From Nemopilema nomurai (lineage: Eukaryota; Cnidaria; Scyphozoa; Rhizostomeae; Rhizostomatidae): DNA of 64,000 nucleotides. The notes beneath the pieces were generated by a model, which searched no databases, was not told the origin of the DNA, and saw nothing but the letters and a program-made list of their open reading frames with translations. Below, one piece after another: positions 15,001 to 28,004 of this stretch. Numbering within the stretch: the first letter of the stretch is position 1; the number at the start of each line of letters is the position of its first letter. Both the position numbers and the translations under genes were made by a program. The DNA lies in NCBI GenBank assembly GCA_003864495.1, contig ML133426.1, positions 1,178,001 to 1,242,000 on the forward strand. Reading direction: 5' to 3'.

Positions 15001-18000
15001 GCCTGAAAAGTAATTAAGAAGAACTAGATTCGTAATGTAAACAGGCTCTGAAAGTAAAAATATAGATACTCACAAAGAAGAAAAAAGGAAGAGGACAGGT
15101 AGAACAATGAAGAAGACAAGAAGAACAAGGAAGAAGACAAAAAGAACAAGGAAGAAGACAAGAAGAACAAGGAAGAAGACAGGAACAATAAGGAAGTATA
15201 CAGGAACAACAAGGAAGTATACAGGAACAACAAGGAAGAAGACAGAGGGGACAAGGAAGAAGACAAAGAGGACAAGGAAGAAGACAGGAACAACAAGAAA
15301 GTATACAGGAACAACAAGGAAGTAGACAGGAACAACAAGGAAGAAGACAAGAAGAACAAGGAAGAAGATAGGTATAGCAACTTTCAAACTAGGATATAAA
15401 CAACACGACTCTGTGTAGAGGACTGGGAAACGATTAAGCAAAATAAAAATGTGAAATAAAGGTTCCATTGCTTCGTGCAACTTAAAGAGAAAATCAGCAA
15501 AAAGGAGACAATGAATAACCAGACAATGATAAATTTTGAATAATGGGATAGGTGAAGAGCATTTATTATTTGTGAATTCCAAGAAGATAAAAGTCGCTGG
15601 CTTTACCTTTAGTTGTCATCACGAGCGCATTGTCTTCTCGCCCAAACCGACCGAATTGCATTCCAACTATGACATCCTATGGCAACACATTTCATATCTG
15701 AATACGTGATACATGAAATTTTTCAAGAGAAAAAGAGGAGCAAAGTCCATATATGATGGGCTTGTAGTTAACTGAATGTATGCTGATGGAATGGTTCGGT
15801 CTATAGAAGATGAATCTGATACTTTTTGTTAATTCAAGAATACTAGAAATATTAAAAAAATATAAATGCAACAAGCTTGTGGTTACCATTCCCACTAAGG
15901 ACCATAGGCCTACTACCTAACATTGAGCCTAACACAACTGATAAATAATCCATGACATAGTTTTTAACGTATGATAAAACTTCTTTTTACGGCAAACTTG
16001 TCGTAAACATGGCGTTAATAGTTCTGAAACTAAGCTATTTTAAAATAACAATAATTACTAGCGGTTCATTAGAAGATATTTAGGAAAGGAAACGATAAGT
16101 ACCTCGGCCATAAACATATTAACCAAATACTTGTCTTTATAAATTCGAACTTCACCATTCTGAAGAGCAACCATGACTTTGGGAAAAAGAGCATAGCATT
16201 AAAAAAGAGACAAAACATAACTCGACCAAACTTTTACGAGATCTTAGAAACTTTACTGACCACTCATGCAGCATAAAAAAGCAATTTTCATTTTACATTA
16301 GCATTTTACATTAGCATAACAATATAACATTTTCAAATTATTAATTACAATCGCCGTTTAAAAGAGAAATAAACCCTGCTAAATAAAAGAAAGTCGATTG
16401 ATAAACATTAATGTCGAGTTTTTGCCTTGCAGGGACACAAGTTTCTCGAGAAGTAACATTCTAGAGAGTTGCTTTGCATCGCTACGATAAGTAGCAACTT
16501 TCTTTGATATTGCTTCCAATTCGACACGAGCAAGCCTTCTGACTTCTCAGATTGGCTGCGAAAATCCGAAAAATAACACCAGGTCATGTAATCAACTCCA
16601 ATGCAATCGAGCGCACCGTCGAGAGCACGTAATCAAAGCCCATGTGCTACTGGCAATCTTATCTTGTCTTGCTGTGCACAGCTTCTGATCTCATGCAAAA
16701 ACACTACGGCAGTTTGTGTTTCAACAAAAACACGTCCTTAAATGCTTCACTGTACAGTTCTGTCTTTATCAGCCTCTTGGTCTGGAATTCACGCCTCTGT
16801 GAATCAACTAATTAATTTGAATCAACATAATAACTCATTTTATGCCTCTGACTTATTTGATAACTGAACGTACAGCTGAGACTTCTTTTCCACAAGCAAA
16901 AACAAACTAAGCTAAAGAAACTTTGACACTAGCGTATAGCCTTCATCCCGAAAAATGCACTACATTTAGCCTCATTATACAATTCTGTAATTCGTCTCAC
17001 AAGTAAATTCGAATGAAGTTTCAAAGCATATTTTCAATACAAAACTTGAAACAAACTGAAAAGTTGATTGGAAAATATTCAAACTTGTTTTTCCCGTATA
17101 AGCAAAACAAAGTGAGAAATGTTGGCACCTGCTTTGAATCCCCTTGCCCTGTGATTCAGTTGTGACATCGTAGTTATGGGATGGGAAAGATACACAGTCC
17201 AGAGTTTCTTCCCCTTCAAAGAAATATTGATTATCCTCAGATTAAACGAGACTTTACATCAAACAGAACAAGTGTGTTACGATGCATAGAATAACAACCT
17301 TCTATTTATTTTTATTTTGTTTATTTTTAGACGTGACACTACCGTTCATAAAAGCTAAGATGCTCTCAATAGACTTTTTGTACTTTGGGCTAAAAAGGAT
17401 TTATATCTCGTGGCGAGAGCCAGCTTAAAGTTGCAAAGCAAAGAACAAACAAACAACAGTTATGGAAAAATAGTCCATGCTTTAGCGGATTAATCATAAG
17501 AAGAAGTGTAAAAGTTTGGTTTAAAAATCGGCCATGGTCATAAATGGTACTGATTATTGGCTCCCAAGTGATACTAAATTTACATTGAATACTTGTGATA
17601 CCTTTGTGCTATAGCAAGCCAGAGTCTGATCCATGCACCCCACGATTATGGTCTTGGCAATTCTCTCAAGCCCAACAACCTGAGAATTCAGCTCAATAAT
17701 GACTTTACCACTGCGCGAGCCACTAAAAGGTAAATGGGACGCTATCTAGGACCTCTGAATAGCGCAGAGACATCTATACCAAAATATAATTCAAATGCAT
17801 CAGCTTCAGCAAAACTTAGTGGTGCTTCTATGCCATTTTGCCTACCCAAACGACGCCAAAGGTCTAAGAACTTTGAAAGCATATTGGTCTTCGCTAGAGC
17901 ATCGGTACCACTCTACACGACCTATATTCTATATGCCGTGAATCATAATATTGCTGTAATGCTCACAGTGACTTTTCTTTTCATCTAAGCAGTAGGCTAG

Positions 18001-21000
18001 TGGAAAATCTAAAATTTTTATCAATGTTTACTTAACTGGGTAAGATGAAAGAGGTACGAGAGTTATCGCAAGTGTGTTAAAATGTGCAAGAGTGATGGCT
18101 ACGCAGGGTTGCTGAACTCAAACGTATGAATAATAGTGAGAATAGAGAAAAATTTGGAGCAACAACTTCTGAAAGATTTGAATATTATGACAAAGAGCAA
18201 AGGTCTGCCCTTGGCAAAGCACACTTCCCTTAAAAAGAAAATTATCACTGGTAACAATCCACAATCACCATGCACCACCCCTGAAGGGAAAGTTACAGCT
18301 GAAGCATCTCCCCTGAAAAGTGGCACATACACTGAAATCACCGCATACTACTCCTAGAGAGAGACAAAGCACTGAAACGTGTCACACCTCCGCTGAAGAA
18401 TGGTCCTAGAGACAATGCACAGCTGTTTTAAATAGAAGCAAGTCTGGTCGTGTGTAAGTATCATTTAAGCAATACCAATGGCTGCCTAAACATTCGATGA
18501 GCATTTACCTTTTCAGGTTGTAGACTTTCGCATCACGACAGGCCACAACAATGCGAAATTCCACGTCGTACAAACCAGAAACGGACATGAATGACGGAAT
18601 GCTGGGGAGGCTCATCTAGTCATATAGAGAACGAAATACATTTCCTGCATACACAAATACCAAAACTTCTATAAGATTCATAAGAATACAACATTAAACT
18701 AAGGCAGCAAAAACTGGAAGATATAAAACGGTGCTATCATCGATGGAGAGATTTTTCTTGTAGATTCTGGCACTAAAAAGCACCGTATGTTCTTTGAATA
18801 CGATTTTCCTTAAACAAGGTGGACCATAGAGCCCAAAACCTGGAAAATACTTCTTCTGCCAAAGTTTACATACTTCTATACTAGTGATGAAACTTGTCCT
18901 CGGCAATTCTGCAGTCATGCCCGTAATGTTAAGAATATCTTGCTTCACTAGAGGCTTCTTAAAATATTCAGAAGAGCGAAATGTGGTTTATGGGTCAGGT
19001 TTCATGCAGACCTTGTTCCGGTATTTTTAGAGAACAACTCTACAAAATGAGAGTAGTAATCTAAGTAATTTGAAAATTTCAATGGGGTTGATGGCCGTCA
19101 ACTATCATTTCATGCACACTCTCTGGGATATTTTAGTTTGTATCTTCCTTACTGGACAATTCGATTCGACTGGCCCTGAGGAGGTCAAGGGGGCCTAAGG
19201 AGGTCAAAGGGGGGCTAAGAAGGTCAAAGGAGGCTTAGAAGGTCAAAGGAGGCTTAGAAGGTCGAAAGGGGGCACGAGGAGGTCAAAGGACAAACCTTAG
19301 CCAGGACGGTAAAGGCTTCGGGGTCCAAGACATACACCTCCTTGCTTTCAGTGCCAATCACCAAGCAGCTTATACTGTCATCATCGGGAAGGCTCTTCTT
19401 GATAGTTGTCATGCAGGTTATGACAGTCTAGTGACAAAATATGTCAGTAACCAAATCAATAAAAATCTTAAATACAATCTATGGAATGAAAGGCTAGACT
19501 TTTTGCATCAAAAAGATCAGTCAGCCAAAAGAGCGTGTAAAAATGGACGATGCCATATGGTTTTCTCAGCAGATTTTTGGCTACTTAAAGAAAAAGTAGT
19601 CCAACTACTTGATGTGGAATCCAGAACTATAAGCATTCATCCACTAACTTGATATAAAAAGATCATGTGTCTATTGTAATGTCGTGTACGTTATACAGAC
19701 CACTGTTTAATGTCTTTCACGAAGTACTTAAAGCCGTGTAAGAAGAGCATTGCAGTGTAGTGAAACAAGATTGTATTGTTTGGACCAGGGAAATTGGAAG
19801 TCAACCATTCAAGCTTTGTGTTCAACGCCATCTCTAAGTGTCGAGTTATACAGCATTTTTTGTACCAGAGGTTATTGTTAAAAGATTGCTATCATTCAAA
19901 AACTACTCCTGATTAAGATTGGAGAATGACCCAAGCGTTCAGTTTAGCCTGTTAGCATTTTTTAAAGCATTACCGAAAACAAGACCTATGGTTATGAAGA
20001 GGATATGACTTAAGCACTATCTATAACGAGGCCTTTTCTATGTTATTTGGAAATCTGGGGGCGACTGGAATCGATTGCTCAGCGACATACCTGTCTTCGT
20101 AAGTTTCCAAACTGATGAACTTCTACAAATTCTTCGGCTTCCTCGTCGTCAAGCTGTAGAAACCTGATTGACACAAAATTAAGGACTTGCATGTTTCGAT
20201 AAGAAAATTAATCATCCCAGGATATTCTGGGCATCTATCGAGGCACAACTTCAACATAAATCTGCAGCCAAGAGGAGTTCACAAATTTTTCTGATCAGTA
20301 CTTTAAGAAATAAAACTTGAGCAAAGAATACATATTTCATGGAGGTTACTCGAATAAGGATCTATTAACATGTTATTTGGTGAATATTATTACTCAATGA
20401 AACTAAATTCTGTTGCAACTCATAAGGCAGTAGAATCCAAACTGAAGCTCAGGTAAGAGCAAGGTTAACCTCAAGCTAACAAGAGAGGCAAAAATATTTC
20501 TACGGTTGAAAGAATGGTCAAATGAAGTGCCGTGAAGATCGCTGTTCGATATCTGTCATAAAGGTGTCATACACAGACAAATCTATACACGTTTGTAGTA
20601 TTTCAAATGTAACAGTTTAAGCTACCCAAAAATCGCCTGATAGCATTAAGCGTGAACTTGAAGAAGCAACTAAAACTCGTCACGTTTTATAAATGAACGT
20701 GAATCTCAACATGGTAAATGGATGTGACTACTCTAGAACTGGAACAAAATAGGTTTAGACCTAGAAATCATTTTTCCCCGCTGTACAATCAAATTTTTGA
20801 TAAATGCCGATAATCTAAAACTAAAGTTTGTTGCGATAGCATATGCCACTTCTTGTAACATCAGAAAATGGGCGATAAAAACAACGTGTTTATGAAGTCA
20901 AAGTAGATGCAAATGTACAAAAAGCAGTTAAATTGATACCTTAATGATCTCACTGTTAACGACGAAGAACCATTAGAATCCCTAAAATAAAATCACACTC

Positions 21001-24000
21001 AACACTTGAAAGACAGCTCCTTTCCTCAAACTATTAACGAGGACGTTGTTAGAAATCCTAGCAAGAAATGATCACACAAATAAAACCCAATATTTGTCTG
21101 GGTCATTTAAACATTTTTTTAAGTGTTTGTTGTGTTCAATTTTCTAAAGGGGATTTTAAAAAACTGCAAAGAACAACGAAATAACAAGCTTAACATAGTT
21201 ATAGTTAAGATCTTTTTCGACAGAAGGAAGAAGACTTTTCCGTACAAATTCCTCAGAATATGCAACTACCGGCAAATGACAAAAAGCTGACAAGATAAGC
21301 ATGAGTTGTGAGAAAGAGCGATAATCTTCAATTTTTCAACCCAATAAACTTTGAAATGACGAAGCTTCCTACCACATTGTCAAAACGTGTAAGAAAAGCG
21401 TGTGAAAAGGTATGCTTGGTAAGACTTCTTCTAACCTTATGGCCATCAGCATTTCTCGTAAAGCAGCAATGTCCATTTTATTCTGAAATGAAACGTTAAG
21501 ACTGTTAGGTACGTTACTCAGCAAAAAGAAATGCTTCATAAACACATATGCAGGAAGCATTCCAATGTTTTATCCTTTTCACATTGTCTCTTCGGCGAAC
21601 AAAGGCATTCCGCGATAGAGCATCTTGCTACTGATATATTTTGACCATTTGAGCTTTTTCTACTTCCTAGGAGCAATGATTTACAATTAGCAAAAGAAAT
21701 TCAAACCATATACTTAGAAGAGCAAATAACTTTTTCAGAGCTTTTTCAAAGTTTAAAGTCTAGATTTTTCTGTTGTCGTGTACAACGAAAAACAAATCAA
21801 GTTTCCCTGGAACTACAACGTGAAATCACCTAAGATTTAGATAAAAGTCATGAAACAAGGAAGAAAAGAGGACCTCTTTTGTTTGGTTCCATAAATCATG
21901 CTCAATGGGATTCACCTGAAATTGAACAAAGTTGGCCTTACTACAAGCTGGACGTATACATAAACAAAGATTCGAGTCCCTGCAACAAAATCGAGCGGCA
22001 TTCACGAGCAAATGAATAAGCCTTTTAACGAGCTAAATAATTCCTTTTAGAAGCAAAGCGTACTTTAAACGAAAAGCTACAACCAGCAAAACAATTTTCA
22101 ACACTGAAGGCATCACTTCATTGACGGTATTCGGTTTTCTGGTCGTCAGTAGATGGCTACACGACTACAACTTTTCTAAGCAGAAATATCCATCACAAGG
22201 CTTCCGCTATTGCTAGATCCATTACGGCGAGAACAGATCAGCACAAGAAATCTCCAAGGCCTAAAAATCGAGTACAAATGACTCTGCAGAGCCCTAGATG
22301 CCACAGGGGTTGTTTTAGAAGTAGTCGATGAGCCATAAAAAGCTTCTCTTATACCACATTGGAAGTAACTGATTCTAGTTCCAGTGGCACGTTTCCCCTA
22401 TAATTTGTGGAACATATTCAAAATTTAAAATACTCATTAATACTTTTGAATACCATCAGCATTTGAAATCTTTAAGAGCTTCATAGCATTCAATAAGAAC
22501 AAGTATAATAACTATCCAGCGACAGACTATCAAACAAAGTATCATTTGATGGCACTTACTTCCAAAGGTGGCAAAGTGAACTTGAAGTACGGCCTTAGGT
22601 TCTTGTACACGTAGATGTATGGTCCCGAAGCAACAGCAACAGCTTTAGAAGAACGCAAACGTTAGCACGCAAACGAAGGAATATGTGTTATTAATGAAAA
22701 AAAACAAATTTGGGAGGTAGTGAAAGAGGGGAGAGAAGGAAGGGAGAAGGAGGGGAAAAGGGAAAGAGCGAGGGGAAAACTGAAAGAGCAGTTCTTCCTC
22801 CCTTCTCTTTCTTTTTTCTTGCATCCCCGTTCTTCTTCTTGGACAAATTTATTGTTATTTTCTTATATTAATGACTAAGACTTGGGCAAGTCGACATTAA
22901 CTGTGGAAATAAAACAACTTCCCAGTCTTCACCACTTTGTAACCAACAAATATCTCAATTTGCAAGTTCAAACAGAAGCTTGTAAGCTTCTTGCTCGGCT
23001 TGGCCACCATGATCGATCACTGACCTTGATCATTGATTGACCAAAGCTTGATTGATTGATCAAAGCTTGATTGATTGATCAAAGCTTGATTGATTGATCA
23101 AAGCTTGATTGATTGATCAAAGCTTGATTGATTGATCAAAGCTTGAATATGCCTTGCCTAACCGTTACAGTTAAGTGCCAAATTGCTTTTGCTTTGTGCA
23201 GGCTTCAATTGGTGGCATCGAGCTGGGCTTTTTTCAATTAAAGAAAACTTTGTTTCGGATTCAATCATGTACAAATGTGATAGCAATCGTACCCAAATGG
23301 TAAAGACAAATTTGGATAAGGTTACCTTTACTCTTGCAAAAAACCCGGCCACTCAGCAACAGCAACTTAATTAGATGTTAAACATGTGTCCATGCCTTCT
23401 GGGAGAACAAGCCAATGGTTTGGGGAGAAGTGACACGGGACACACATGTGTTAGTATCAACATAGTCAATAGAAACTATTGACTATGGTATCAATTACTT
23501 TCTTGGTGAATTCATTCTCCAAAGGAAACATAGCTTAGAAAATGCTCCTCTTTTTGGTCACCCAGGAGCTTTTGTTCAATGCTATTTTATTTGGTTTATC
23601 TTCTTATGCATCCAAGCAAATGAGAGATAGAACTTGTTCGTCAAGGTACGAAACGGCTTACTGATGGTAACTCCACCGTATTTAACACTCAATAATAGCG
23701 CTATGTTCAAATGAATTTCTTAGATCATCTTGCCTGCCATGCCTTCGGTGGGATTTGGGTATATTTCTAAACAACCCAAGTACTGCAATGGAAGTCAGTG
23801 CACTTTCCAGTATAGTCATTATTTGCTGCATTATACATTATGTAGTCTTATTACAGTTTTTATCATGGTATGTATTGTAAACAGGGCACGCCGTTTAAGC
23901 CAATACTGAAGATTCAGTTGGCTTTAAGACAACATGGCTGACAAAGCTTTCAAAAAGCCTTCAGTTGATCAGAGTCTAGAAAAGCTTTTAAACTTCCTCC

Positions 24001-27000
24001 ACACAAAACATCCTAGAAGGTAAACCTTCCTCACAGAGCAATATAAAGTGGGCGTGGCTTAGGTGTCTCATAAGTGCTACCATTGTTTTTTGAGGACCTT
24101 GTTTAAAGAAGCTCTCAAACGAGTTTCCAATCTCCCATTAACGACACTTTAGACATAGAAATTCAAAAATAATTGCCTTTTGAGTTCAATCTCGCTGTTA
24201 AGGTGTTTTTGTGAAGATAATTAGGTCAATTTGCACTCATGTATTCCCCACGGTATCGCTTTAGTGATAACTGCCATTATGATCGTGTAGTTTTCAAAAA
24301 GCAAGAGGAGTGATTAGCAATTTGTTTGTTCCTGCTCTTTATAACAGATTGATTAGGAAAAACGGAATCCAGGGGGCTAGCCTCTTCTCATTCAAACTTA
24401 CCTCAAAATCACAAACATTCTTAGATAATGTTGCTACGAAGCCCATCAACTTTTCTACATCCTAGTGAAAAGTTCCGATACAACAAAATGGGAAATAATC
24501 GTTGCAAATCTAATAAGTACAAGATTTTTTACTTCAAAACAACCTGAAGTGGGCGGAAAAAACTAGCCAAAATCTTTATTTGGAGAAAATTAAGTATAAA
24601 ACCAATAAACACCTTTCTGTCGCAGCTTACCTTTTTCGAAACATTTTCAAAACTCTATTTATTTTTCTGTGATTATTTCCAAATTCTAAGGACGTTTTGT
24701 ATTGAAAACTGAATTCCAAATGATGGGGTGATGGCTGAGGGAGAAGTTGGCCGGATAAGCAGCCACAGATCCCAGAATTACAGGAATAATGACAATACTG
24801 TTCCTCTGTAGCAAATTATTAACTATAATTTGGGCAATAGAGTACCTGGAGTTTTAGGCTCATTCAAATCCATGTGGAAAGTACAGACAGACGTTGGGAG
24901 ATCAATAATTGTACTCTCTGTGACGAGTGAAGTGCCTGTAGAAATAACATCAGAAGTAAGTAGGTACTGTCAACAAACGTGCAAATTAATTGCTGGGAAA
25001 AGCTCTAATTCTTCTACAGGAAGCAATGAGTCTAATATGAAGGTATCATGAGAAGATTGCAAATGAGAATTAACTGCTTTTGCTAGCATCAATACATAAC
25101 ATCTACCATTGTCTCTAATGCTTGATATAAAAATCTGGTATTTCATAATTTGCTAAGTCAAGGAGCAGCCAGTATACAGAAAAGCCTGTATGCATTGGAT
25201 TAAGTAGCATTTCTGCTTTGTTTGAAAATAAAGGGGAGATTAGAGTGTATTTTAGATGCAAACGCAACACAACTGATAAATATAAAAACACAAAGAGGCT
25301 TATGGTGGTCAATGCTGAGGGCTGTTGCTTCTTTGAGTTTGGCATTTAGTGACATCACTAGCTGGGCTGATTGCATAGAAGATGCAGAAGATGGAAAAGA
25401 AATAAAAATTTTCATAATACATACATCTTAATACTTTAACTTAAACACATTCTTTGAAGACATACAAAAATACCACAGAATACTAGAAACATAATTTCTG
25501 TAACATTTGTGCATACTTTCTATACTGAACTGAGTCTGTGTACATAGAGCCTTTCAGTTGGCAGAATTCTCACTTGGGTTCTTATAGATGAGAGTCTGAG
25601 TGGCCACTAATAGGTGTTTCTAACAGCCCCTTGAGTATGTCAACTGTGACAATTCAAACAAACCTTTAAATACTTTAAGCTTCATGTTACCAGTACCAGT
25701 GCCCAGGTCTGCTACAATCAGCTGCAAAATATCACACAGCATAATATATACATAAATATATCATAAACTTTAAAGCAATGCAAATGGAAAGAATTAATGA
25801 TTAGCATAATATGGACATGCTTTTTGAGCTTTTAAGGATGCTCCTACTAACTTTGAAATGAAAATTGGAACAGTGATAAAAACATTCCTTGTTGCTAAGT
25901 AAGAAATACCTTCCTCTTGTTAGTGGAGGGAGTTGAGGATGTAAACTCTAAACATGTATATTCTCTCAAATTAACAATTGACCCTGAGTCATAGCATTAC
26001 AAATTCCCTGAACACATACAGTCACTAAACTATCAATATCAAAGCTCACTTAAATGCCAGTGGTTTACACCATAAATGGTATTCCAAGTGGATATTCTTT
26101 GGAACAAGGTCTGAATGATAGGGTATAACTTAAAATTAATTTTTCAGAGGCCAGAGCAAAGATTACAATATTGATTAAACATATTGAGACCAGCATTTGT
26201 TTATCAGGCCTTGAATAAGTAGTATAGTGAAGATACAAAAAACAGCATGTTAAAAGACCTTTCTTAGGTTATTGCTTTTCCTAAATTTGATACATCATAT
26301 ATGTCATTTATAAACTAACAAAATATGTACTGTGGTTGATGGTAGAAGTTCAATTTACATAATTGACATTTATGCTTTATGCTAAATTTGATGATCAGAA
26401 TGCTAAAAGTTGTTCAAGGCATGGGAAGGTGCTTAAATACCCACCTTATGTTCTCCGTCAGCATGCAAATCAGCTAGAGCTATATCGGAAAACAGGGAAA
26501 TGTTTAATCAGTGCGAAAAAATAAACAGTTGGTAGACATAACAAATCTTGGTTCAGTCACATAGAACAGAACAGGTATAGAAAAAACTATGAAGAACCAT
26601 TTGTTAGCTTACAAACATATTTTTCTACATTTTATTGATTACAAAAGAAAAGAACTGTCACATACAACCTATTTGTGTCACATTCTATGAAAAAATTTGA
26701 ATTGTTCTCATTTAAACATCAGTAAAATCTAATTCTAACAAAACTATGTGTTTCAATAAAAAATATTCTCACACATATATATATTTTAAAATGCAAATAC
26801 TAATAGTAACATTTTGCAAGATTCTATGACACTAAAAGAAAAGCCAAGTTGAAGTGAAAGGCTGCTTGTGGTAGCTACAGTTTTTGATGCTTTGTCTTCA
26901 CTTAAGAAATGTTGCTTACCAAATAAAATTTTCATTTCTAAGCACAAAAACTTAAGACATGAATACCTGTGCATGCGGTGAATGTGTAAATTGATGCAAC

Positions 27001-28004
27001 TGGGTTGTAATGGGCATTTAACCAGACTGAGCTGCTCTCATTATTACTGTGAAAAGAAAAGAATCGTAGAAGGAAAAGAATGGGTAGAAACATATGAAGA
27101 TCTACAATTACATAATCATAGCAAACTCTATCAAATTTGGATTATTCAAAACAGGTTCCATCAACCTAGAATGGGCAACCAATCTCAAAGGCTTCTTTAA
27201 CATAAAGGAGGGTGATGTGTAAAGGTAAATCCTCTATTATGCAGCTTTGGTTTTTTTCTCTACTGAATTGATTTGTTTCTTTGATAAAGAATCATCTATT
27301 AGTGAACAAATATTTCATACTATAGAACTTCAATGTAACACTTGTGAATAAAACTATAATTTCACTGTTCCTTACCAATTTAGAAGAAGACTCATTCTTT
27401 TGTGTCAAGTTACGCAACAATAATTGAATAAATGCAATGTTTTATCCCAATTTCAATTAATAAGCAATGAAGCTAGAAAAAGTGCTTCCATTAACTACAC
27501 TATCAACAAACAACTATACTACACTTTAAACAAAAGTTGTTTCCCTAGTTTTGCAGAGATATATACCCAAAGAGTATAATGCACCCCCAGTACCCCTTAC
27601 ATCTACATATACATCTCCTGTTTTGCTTTGACATATTCTTCACATCAAAATAGGGAGTTAACATATACCTTTTATCAATTGGAAATATTGTATGGTTTTA
27701 TGAAACTTTGCTATTCTACAGACACTATGAATTATTCTACAGAATCGGTTTCCACGTGAAGAGATGTGGAATTCATGGTATCTTCTTTCATTTACAGGTT
27801 GTTCAATTTGTTAAGCATGGGCCCATCCTTAAAGCAAGTTTTGTTCGATTTACTGATTCAAGTTGAGCAAACAGAGATTCGAGCCACCGATATAAAAATA
27901 CAAAACCTTGAGACTAAAGGTAAAAAGGCATACCTATTTCCGAATTCCTTTTCATCGTCTCTTGCCTTCCTCGGGCTTGTTACTGGATTTTCTGTACCAG
28001 TCAT
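9010..28004 (-). CDS. BBS1: BBS1, BBSome subunit (22 coding exons, 603 aa)
   Basis: BBS1 is a subunit of the BBSome, the coat that moves membrane proteins into and out of cilia. Exons in transcript order: 27934-28004, 26967-27046, 26445-26479, 25664-25721, 24846-24935, 22560-22642, 21874-21915, 21436-21482, 20940-20981, 20091-20163, 19296-19427, 18509-18615, 17602-17722, 17129-17213, 16103-16176, 15607-15676, 13392-13457, 12234-12326, 11659-11792, 11152-11286, 9847-9933, 9010-9096. All have GT-AG borders and matching phases, totalling 1812 bases. Recognisable blocks run in family order: WLNAHYNPV and [12 protein letters not shown] (N-terminus), [83 protein letters not shown] and [13 protein letters not shown] (C-terminal GAE-like part). 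The first two-thirds is the beta-propeller. Length fits human BBS1 (593 aa). The start (ATG at 28004) gives a 23-residue leader that is in phase but poorly conserved, so exon 1 is the least certain. Confidence 0.95.
10543..11126. repeat. Hexamer tandem array (ATCACT/ATCACG) in BBS1 intron 20
   Basis: About 585 bases of ATCACT and ATCACG hexamers with scattered variants (ATGACG, ATAACG, ATCATT). It lies inside a BBS1 intron and ends 25 bases from the splice donor of the exon at 11152-11286. Because the period is a multiple of three and stops are rare, several frames stay open on both strands. These give spurious Arg-Asp-Ser, Ile-Val and Ile-Thr 'proteins'. Confidence 0.97.
13975..14116. repeat. 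Degenerate GATCATNCTGATCATTCC-type array in BBS1 intron 16
   Basis: A run of imperfect 6/12-base units built on GATCAT, with ACTGATCATTCC and related variants, covers about 140 bases. It is older and more diverged than the hexamer array at 10.5 kb. Confidence 0.8.
15103..15370. repeat. 21-base purine-rich minisatellite in BBS1 intron 16
   Basis: About 12 units of 21 bases, alternating between an ACAAGAAGAACAAGGAAGAAG type and a variant carrying GTATACAGG. One strand is almost pure purine. The 21-base period keeps a spurious 7-residue Lys/Arg/Thr repeat open on the plus strand and Leu/Phe/Ser frames on the minus strand. It sits about 240 bases downstream of the BBS1 exon at 15607-15676 in transcript sense. 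Confidence 0.93.
19175..19285. repeat. G-rich tandem array next to a BBS1 splice donor
   Basis: Five to six imperfect units of about 19-20 bases (AGGAGGTCAAAGGGGGCTA and variants). In transcript sense the array is C-rich and starts about 10 bases after the splice donor of the BBS1 exon at 19296-19427. Confidence 0.88.
22710..22848. repeat. Polypurine tract followed by polypyrimidine tract
   Basis: About 75 bases of nearly pure G/A (22710-22790) are followed by about 55 bases of nearly pure C/T (22793-22848). The two halves could pair as an imperfect hairpin or form intramolecular triplex. It lies in BBS1 intron 5, just upstream in transcript sense of the exon at 22560-22642. Confidence 0.8.
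23026..23146. repeat. 19-base tandem array (TTGATTGATTGATCAAAGC) in BBS1 intron 5
   Basis: About six copies, five of them identical, of a 19-base unit. Each unit junction carries AAGCTT and each unit contains TTGATCAA, so each has two palindromes and units can fold on themselves. The first copy is diverged. Confidence 0.95.
23461..23487. repeat. Perfect 12-base inverted repeat, AAA loop
   Basis: CATAGTCAATAG at 23461-23472 and its exact complement at 23476-23487 are separated by AAA. It lies within BBS1 intron 5, with GTATCAA-like sequence on both sides. No RNA gene is evident. Confidence 0.85.

Noticed and set aside
15024..15582. Leu/Phe/Ser-rich and Lys/Arg/Thr-rich open frames
   Set aside because: They come from the 21-base minisatellite, whose period is a multiple of three, within a BBS1 intron.
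23026..23146. CRISPR-like direct repeats
   Set aside because: Units are contiguous without spacers, and this is an animal intron.
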